Shown here: positions 58,031 through 64,000 of the stretch, piece by piece
Position numbering within the stretch: the stretch's first letter is position 1
Layout: every line of letters starts with the position of its first letter
NCBI GenBank assembly: GCA_963680875.1
Contig: OY804576.1
Location: 72,793,668-72,857,667, forward strand
Origin: Bathymodiolus brooksi
Lineage: Eukaryota; Mollusca; Bivalvia; Mytilida; Modiolidae
DNA: 64,000 nucleotides
Direction of reading: 5' to 3'
The notes under the pieces: model-generated
What the model was told of the DNA's origin: nothing
Seen by the model: only the letters and a program-made list of their open reading frames with translations
The model's database searches: none
Made by a program: the position numbers and the translations under genes

Positions 58031-59519
58031 CGGGGACAGAAATTAACTATTTTTTCCCAGTAGCCAACTGGGCTACTGACTTCTAATTTCTAGGGGCACA
58101 GTTTTATTTTTCAGTCGATGAAAAAGAAAAATCAAAACATTCGGACAAAATGAATAATTATTCATTTTAAAAACCCATTTAATCAGGTAATATTATACAG
58201 GCTTTTTAGATACTTGTAGCAGTATGAATTTTTATCTTTGTCTGTCTTCCTCTTTTGTGGAGGTTTTATGCCATTGCCACTGGCACTGATAAACTCCCAC
58301 ATTTTCTAAACAGGAATTAACTACCTACTTAAAATTTAAACTCTTAAAGAGGAATGGGCATGCAAAAAAAGTTTCCAGATATTTTGAATTAATTTGTGTG
58401 ATAGATCCAGCAATAATTAAATTTAATCAGGTCTTGTCCTGATCTGATCTATAAAAAAAATCCTAATTTTGTTAGGAATGCATTTTTTGTGATGTCAAAC
58501 TTGTCTATAATGACGTTTGATGGCAATTTAGTAAGTAGTTTTTATGTGATTGAGCTAAATTATGTCAGTCGGCATACATATAGTGCACAGTATCCAGTGG
58601 ATGTAATGAATACAGCATATGTAAATATCTGTATTTAATTATTCCTTTTACTGTATGCTGTATATTATTATATGTGTGCATACAGATATTGTATTAACTA
58701 TTTTATATTGGTTTTTTTATTTGTAAACAAGGAAAATGTAGCAGATAATTTTTATTTCATAGGTTTATAAATTTGAAATATATTCTATAGTATGGTATAA
58801 AATAAACTGTATAAAAGTATCCAATACACATCTATTCTTTTGGAAAATTTTAGGATATCAATTGAAAATAGATATACACTAAAATGTACAATTGCAATAG
58901 ACAAGTTTAAATTACAAGTATCAATCAATTTCCATGTAAATAATTTTTTCAATTAAATGTTTTTCTGTATAAGATAAGGCAGTTATGGCCAACAATCCGT
59001 ATCTCACTGTCCGATCTCGTTCCGAATATTTTACATCAATTTCAACATCCGGTTTACCTACATTTTTAATTTCAGTTAAGAACATGAATCTGTTGTCATC
59101 TTCAATATATAAGCATCTCAAAACAAATTTAATTAAATACAAACAATCTGATACTTTGGGAGTGTGGCAGTCAACTTATTTCTGTGCTCAGTAATATATT
59201 TCCATGTATTGCAGGTGCTCGTTCCTACTAAAAGGATGTTTACAATACGTATAGGAAGAAGAAGGAGACGTTCTATTTAGTAAAAAAAGGAATGTGCCGG
59301 TCTGACAGAATAAATAAAAAAAATTCAAGTTTCTGTCTGACATTTTAATAAAAATGAAACGGAATTTAATGCCGTTTCTATAAACTCCGTTGGCAGCGGA
59401 AACTTGGAGTAATGAATAAATTTCATTCCCCAACTGGACGACCTCAAAGTAATATTTGATCGCCCAGCTGAAATTTTACTCGCCGTGGCTGACCGGGCGA
59501 CCGTTAATTTCTATCCCTG
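58031..59519. mobile_element. 1,489-bp hAT-like element inserted in a SINE, 5-bp target duplication AGAGT
   Basis: The ends are CGGGGACAGAAATTAAC and GTTAATTTCTATCCCTG, imperfect TIRs of the CAGGGATAGAAATTAA type. AGAGT is on both sides (58,026-58,030 and 59,520-59,524). The interior has no transposase frame. Near both ends lie GTAGCCAACTGGGCTAC and CGCCCGGTCAGCCACGGCG-like (complement) segments related to the insertion at 60.82-61.63 kb. Confidence 0.8.
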
Positions 59520-59712
59520 AGAGTAATGTGTCGGAGTGGAGCGACATGTCAAACCGCGGACTGTTGTTTCAGTAAGCTAGCACTATAAAAATCCAACTCG
59601 GCGTGTTGGTCTAGAACAAAGCAGACCTTATCATCATCTCATTGAAAATTATCTTGTTCTCGTCATGATATAGCTGAAAAATTGCTGAGTTGGCATTAAA
59701 CAACAATCACTC
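59520..59712 (+). repeat. SINE 3' part (continuation of 57,861-58,030)
   Basis: AGAGTAATGTGTCGGAGTGG then AGCGACATGTC continues the SINE as in the uninterrupted copy at 20,514-20,705. It ends GATATAGCTGAAAAATTGCT then GGCATTAAACAACAATC. Confidence 0.8.
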
Positions 59713-59732
59713 GCGCAAAAAAATTATTGTTT

Positions 59733-59880
59733 TTAGCTCACATGACTCAAAGGGTCTTATGAGTTATTGTCATCACTTTGTGTTTCTTTTTGTTGTTCAT
59801 AGACTTTTACATTTTAATCTTCTTCTCTGAAACCAGAGAGCCCAAAATCTGTAATTTGAGATATTTGGAGGTATATAGAA
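59733..59880 (+). mobile_element. Helitron-like 5' end fragment
   Basis: It begins TTTTTAGCTCACATGACTCA, then TTGTCATCACTTTGTG, then TTTTAATCTTCTTCTCTGAA (ACC), the same order as in the complete element at 60,622. It is truncated after ~150 bp. Confidence 0.6.
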
Positions 59881-59917
59881 TTTTTATTTTTCAGCCAATT
59901 TTGATACGGTTTACAAC

Positions 59918-60108
59918 TACCTATGTAATCAGTGCCTATCACCACTGATGTGGGTTCGAATCTTGATCAGGGTGAGGTGTACAACGTTATGTGATAAAGT
60001 TTGTCAGTCACTTGCGACAGCTCGGTGGTTTTTCCTCCAATAAAACTGACCGTCACGATATAACTGAAATATTGTTGAAAGTGGAGTTAAACACCACCAA
60101 ACAACAAC
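59918..60108 (+). repeat. tRNA-derived SINE, 5'-truncated
   Basis: It contains GTGGGTTCGAATCTTG (B box), GTGATAAAGTTTGTCAGTCA and the tail GATATAACTGAAATATTGTT then GAAAGTGGAGTTAAACA. Confidence 0.75.
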
Positions 60109-60517
60109 ATCTAATTGAATGTATTGTTGGATTTTGGTAGTCCTATATGAGATCCATATAATTATGGGGCCAAAAAGTGCTGATTTCCAAAATGTGATTT
60201 GTAAAAAAAAATTCATCCAATTTTAGTGCAGTTTTTTTCCTAATGATCATTATAATGAGTTAATAGAAATGACCTATTTGATTTTAGAAAAGAGGTCCAA
60301 ATTCCAGGTTGATAATTTACATGGATTCATAGTTATTAACTAGAGCATAATCCTTAAGAATTTGACTACCAATTTTTAACTGGAACATTCCAATAACAAA
60401 CATTTTTCAAGAAGTCCTACTTGGAAATGCATTTTAACATCCAAATTTTCTACTTATTATTAGCCATGTACAGTTGATTTTGTATCATTTATAACTGTTT
60501 AATTTATGCTGTTTCAG

Positions 60518-60597
60518 GTCAAAATATCACAAATTGAAGTATGGAACAGAAATGAATCAAGATGATTTGAAAGCTCCAACTTTTGAAAAGAAGGATG
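60518..60597 (+). CDS. STRN: Striatin, coding exon 3
   Basis: It follows TGCTGTTTCAG and encodes (R)SKYHKLKYGTEMNQDD then LKAPTFEKKD, the end of the coiled coil and the beginning of the acidic linker. In vertebrate striatins the same block carries KYHKLKYGTELNQ. The exon is 80 bp and ends GAT G|GTAAAC in phase 1. Confidence 0.93.
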
Positions 60598-60621
60598 GTA
60601 AACTTTTTCTTTCTTTTTAGA

Positions 60622-62719
60622 TCACCTTGCCAAAGGCAATGTGAGCTTTTTCCATCACTTGGCATCCGTCGTATGTCGTCTGTCATCGTTAACTTTTCAC
60701 ATTTTAATCTTCTCCTCTGAAACCCCTCGGCCAAATGAAGTGAAACTTGGTAGGAAGCATCTATGGAAGGTCCTCTCTAAAGATTGCTCATTTTGTCCCG
60801 ATCCATTAACAAACATGGCCGCCCAGTGCCCAAAATTTTTTGGGCCAGTAAAAAATTAGAATCACTGGCCCAAATGGCATAATGGTGGCCCAAAAATTTT
60901 GTGACATTTTTTTTATGCTCTTCAATGTAATTTTGGTACAGGTGTGCAGCTGAATTTGCAAAAACACCCCATATAGAGATGAACTATGAAAAGTTTAAAA
61001 GAAGTGACAGGCCAGATCGTTTCCGTAGTTTGACATTACTGTCAACGATTTTCTCTCTGTTGTTGGGGAAAAGTTTTTCAATGATTACCTAAGGATTGAC
61101 ACAAAAAGGTTTCCGATTTCTGTAAAATGAAATTCGTACATGTACATTTTGCAGCAGATTGAATGAATAAATTTCCGAACTGTGGAAGATCACAAACATT
61201 ATAAGTTGACAGAATTCTCTTCACAACTTTCCATTTCATCCGTGAAAGTTAACAATTTTAATAATTAAATCATAAAGAAACAAAAAAACACGGTTTTTTT
61301 CTAATATTTAGTGAATATTTGTGTATTACATGAAAACGTGTAGGAAACGTGTATTGATTGGCTCGATAAAAATAAATAATTGGGGAGAACAGTAAAAATG
61401 TATTTGGACCAATCGCTGTGCTCGTAACAAACCGTTTTCGATTAGAACAGAAGAGTTATCTACCGTTGAAGTTTATGTCCCGTTTCGGTAAGACAACAAT
61501 TTTTAACGGTCTTTTAGGCAATCGCCCAGACGTTTTTTGTTGGGCCAGTGACTACCTAATTTGGAGCAGCTTTTGGTCGCCCGAATAAGATATTAGTCAC
61601 ATTTGGCAACTGGGCGACCATCCATTTCAGGCAATTCTAGTTTCTGATTGGCCGATTTAAAAAAATATTCTCCTCTGAAACCGCTTGGCCAAATGAACCG
61701 AAACTTGGTAGGAAGCATCTATGACAGGTCCTCTATAAAGATTACTCATTTTGTGCCGATCCGTTAACAAACATGGCCGCCACAGGCAATTCTTGTTTCT
61801 GATTGGGTTAATTTCTAAAAAAAAATCTTCTCCTCTGAAACCACTTTGCCAAATGAATTGAAACTTGGTAGGAAGCATCCTTGGATGGTCCTCTATAAAG
61901 ACTGCTGATTTAGTTTCGATCCATTAACAAACATGGCCGCCACAGGCAATTCTTGTTTCTGATTGGTTGATTTCTAAAAAAATCGTCTCCTTTAAAACCA
62001 CTTTGCCAAATGAATCGAAAATTGGTAGGAAGCATCCTTGGAAGGTCCTCTATAAAGATTGCTCATTTAGTTCCGCTCCGTTTATAAACATGACTGCCAT
62101 AGGCAATTCTTGTTTCTGATTGGCCGATTTAAAAAAATCTTGGCCAAATGAACCGAAACTTGGTAGAAAGCATCTATGGCAGGTCCTCTATGAAAATTGC
62201 TCATTTTGTCCCGATCCTTTTACAAACATGGCCACCACAGGCAATTCTTGTTTCTGATTGGTTAATTTCTAAAAAATCTTCTCCTCTGAAACCGCTTTGC
62301 CAAATGAATCGAAACGTGGTAGGAAGCATCCTTGGAAGGTCCTTTATAAAGAGTGCTGATTTAGTTTCGATCCGTTAACAAACATGGCCACCACAGACAA
62401 TTCTTGTTTCTGATTGGTTGATTTCTAAAAAATCGTCTCCTCTAAAACCACTTTGCCAAATGAATCAAAATTTGATAGGAAGCGTCCTTGGAAGGTCTTC
62501 TATAAAGATTGCTCATTTAGTTCCCATCCGTTAATTAACATGGCCACCACAGGCCATTCTTGTTTCTGATTGGTCGATTTCTGAAAATCTTCTTCTCTGA
62601 AACTGCTCAGCCAAATGAACCGAAACTTGGTGGGAAGCACCTATGGAAGGTTCTGTATTAAGTTTCCTCAAAGCAGAATGAAAGGTGAGCGACACAGGCT
62701 CAGCCCACTGAGCCTCTAG
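60622..62719 (+). mobile_element. Complete Helitron-like element with ~157-bp satellite core, in striatin intron 3
   Basis: The boundaries are A|TCACCTTGCC and GAGCCTCTAG|T, the A/T insertion site, 5' TC and 3' CTAG expected of a Helitron. A stem AGGCTC...GAGCCT lies just before CTAG. The core has about eight units of ~157 bp marked by GAAACTTGGTAGGAAGCAT, with ATGGCCGCCACAGGCAATTC in each unit. They are homologous to, but shorter and more diverged than, the 166-bp half-units of the arrays at 1-5.5 and 24.1-26.5 kb. One unit is interrupted at 60,824-61,628 by unrelated sequence. Confidence 0.8.
60824..61628. mobile_element. ~0.8-kb insertion inside a satellite unit (class uncertain)
   Basis: The unit sequence GCCGCC...CAGGCAATTC is split here. 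The insert begins CAGTGCCCAAAATTTTTTGG and ends CTGGGCGACCATCCATTTC. Internal TGGGCCAGTGACTACC and GGCGACC-like words recall the ends of the hAT-like element at 58.0-59.5 kb. No clean target duplication or matching TIR is found, so borders are approximate. Confidence 0.5.
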
Positions 62720-63175
62720 TTTTTTGTTGGATTAGTTGATGTAGTAGCAACTAGTTTTTGGTTTTGTCTGAAGATAATCGTTGAAAGTCATGACATATTT
62801 GATGATTTATTGTCAGCAAGAGTTATTACCCTTTGACAATAATTGGAAGGAAACTTTATTTCGCCAGGAAATTAACATCTTAACAAATTTGTTTTGCCAC
62901 TTAAATGGCCATTTTGTCGCTTATCAGTGGTATATTGGAGATACAAATTGCAGCCCCCGGGAGATAGGAAATCCAAGTCTTGGAAATTGATATGCTACAT
63001 CGGGGAACCAAGCAATGGAATTTCCATTGTAAACTTGATATTTAATAAAAAAAAATTACTTTATTATAAAATTTGAATAAATTTTCCAGTAAATAATGTA
63101 TTTTGTTTTTATATAGAATTGTAATACTTGAATTATATTTTATGAAATTTCAAATCTTTTATTACTTTTTTCCAG

Positions 63176-63251
63176 ACGAAGCTGTAGAAAATGAGATAAC
63201 AACACAAAATAGTAATGTATCATGGCGACAAGGAAGACATTTGTTACGACA
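63176..63251 (+). CDS. STRN: Striatin, coding exon 4
   Basis: It follows TTTTTTCCAG and encodes (D)EAVENEITTQNSNVSW then RQGRHLLRQ. The W-R/K-Q-G-R-x-LLRQ block is conserved in striatins just before the calmodulin-binding region. The exon is 76 bp, ends CA|GTAAGT in phase 2, and the next exon lies beyond the window. Confidence 0.93.
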
Positions 63252-64000
63252 GTAAGTATAATTTTGGAAGTATCAATTCGTTCTTCAAAATGAATAATAT
63301 TTCTCTGTCTCTTTGGAAATGAGTTCAGATGGAGAAGTTGTGTTTACGGTATGGGCAATCTGGTTTCAACTTGCATGTACATTCTGGTCAAAAACCAGTC
63401 CTTCAAAAATTGGTGATTGTTTTTTCTCTTCATAACATGCAGCCAGGGCTCACGTTGGAGGGCAATTCAGGCAAAGAAGTCACCTTGTGAAGGTTGACTT
63501 CGCTTTCTCGTTTGTCAAAAGCGAAGTTCAAGTCGCCTTGTAATGTTGAAGAGTCGCCCTATGTCGCCGCCTGCATATTTTCTCCACTTGTCATTTATGA
63601 AATTGTCGATATCGTGCACGTGTTTATTGAAATATATCCTATCCATTATTAAGTATTTTGAAAGTGATTTTCTTGGAAAGTAATCCATTACAATTTATAG
63701 AAACTTTAATTTCGTTCATTAGAGGTTTTGTTTATTGTTTATATATGCCCGGCTTAAAATAAAACTATTTGTATTTGTTTTTCATAAGCAAACAACAATG
63801 GCGCCATTTTGGTATGGAGACGCAATGCGGTACTGTGCTACGGGAAATGTTGACTGAACTTTTTGTCCGAAGCTACTTTCAACAAAACGAACTTTGAATT
63901 TATTTTTTCTCATTTCTGTGACATAAAATCATAGTTCTCATATCAAATATGTTCATATATGCGAAGATTGCAATTCAAAATTCGTTGAAATGCACGTAGA
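63252..64000 (+). other. Start of striatin intron 4, with a possible repeat start near 63,443
   Basis: CCAGGGCTCACGTTGGAGGG at ~63,443 looks like the terminus of a hAT-type repeat (CAGGGCTC). A CG-richer block follows (AAGTCGCC, GTCGCCCTATGTCGCC). The other end is not in the window, so this is tentative. Confidence 0.35.

Larger units (their letters stand above)
56359..60517 (+). other. Striatin intron 2
   Basis: It is 4.2 kb, GTAAGT...GTTTCAG. It contains a SINE split by a hAT-like element (57,861-59,712), a Helitron-like 5' end (59,733-59,880) and a second SINE (59,918-60,108). The first 1.5 kb shows no recognisable repeat. Confidence 0.85.
60598..63175 (+). other. Striatin intron 3
   Basis: It is 2.6 kb with GTAAAC...TTTCCAG borders. 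Most of it is a complete Helitron-like satellite element (60,622-62,719), starting only 24 bp after the donor site. The remaining ~450 bp before exon 4 is AT-rich. Confidence 0.85.

Overview
The window is eukaryotic nuclear DNA: AT-rich, intron-containing and dominated by mobile elements. The best anchor is the 5' part of a striatin gene (STRN/Cka, + strand, 53.9-63.3 kb). Four coding exons have canonical GT/AG borders and phases that agree. The repeats (tRNA-derived SINEs ending in GTGGCGTTAAACA, Helitron-like elements carrying ~160-bp satellite cores) are typical of bivalve molluscs, possibly a mussel. The species is inferred, not shown.

Layout. 1-5.8 kb: satellite array (332-bp dimers of a ~166-bp unit, with a ~1,330-bp higher-order period) at the 5' end of a Helitron-like element on the minus strand. 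5.8-12.5 kb: two hairpin elements; a SINE split by a hAT-like element with 5-bp target duplications that itself holds a PIF/Harbinger-like MITE; a small hAT-like MITE. 12.5-14.2 kb: an intronless 566-aa type II membrane protein combining a fucosyltransferase-like half with a GT61 (DUF563) half. 14.3-23.4 kb: SINEs, hairpins, a ~174-bp repeat pair and a ~193-bp tandem array. 23.4-27.4 kb: a long-TIR transposon with a 9-bp target duplication, holding a RecQ-like helicase remnant and a second complete Helitron-like satellite array.

29.7-33 kb: a cysteine-rich gene fragment with an in-frame stop, a LINE reverse-transcriptase scrap, and a foldback with ~460-bp arms. 34.3-43.1 kb: a two-exon zinc-finger gene end whose first exon and intron recur inverted at 42-43.1 kb. 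That inverted copy carries a 515-bp foldback element, and the other copy is its empty site (6-bp duplication). Between the arms lies an intact 430-aa CCHC protein resembling LINE ORF1. 43.2-46.0 kb: a second, diverged long-TIR element enclosing a 5'-truncated Ty3/gypsy element (RT C-terminus, RNase H, integrase, 3' LTR). 46.1-51.0 kb: a broken LINE between ~50-bp inverted repeats, microsatellite, SINEs and another LINE scrap. 51.1-52.4 kb: second hAT-like copy. 53.9 kb to the end: striatin, whose introns carry a MITE, SINEs, a hAT-like insertion and a complete Helitron-like satellite element with an A|TC...CTAG|T boundary.

Only striatin, the glycosyltransferase and perhaps the CCHC ORF look like intact coding sequence. 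Most other open frames are satellite or transposon translations. The main interest is the nesting, which can be ordered in time, the two long-TIR elements with unrelated cargo, and the two-domain glycosyltransferase.
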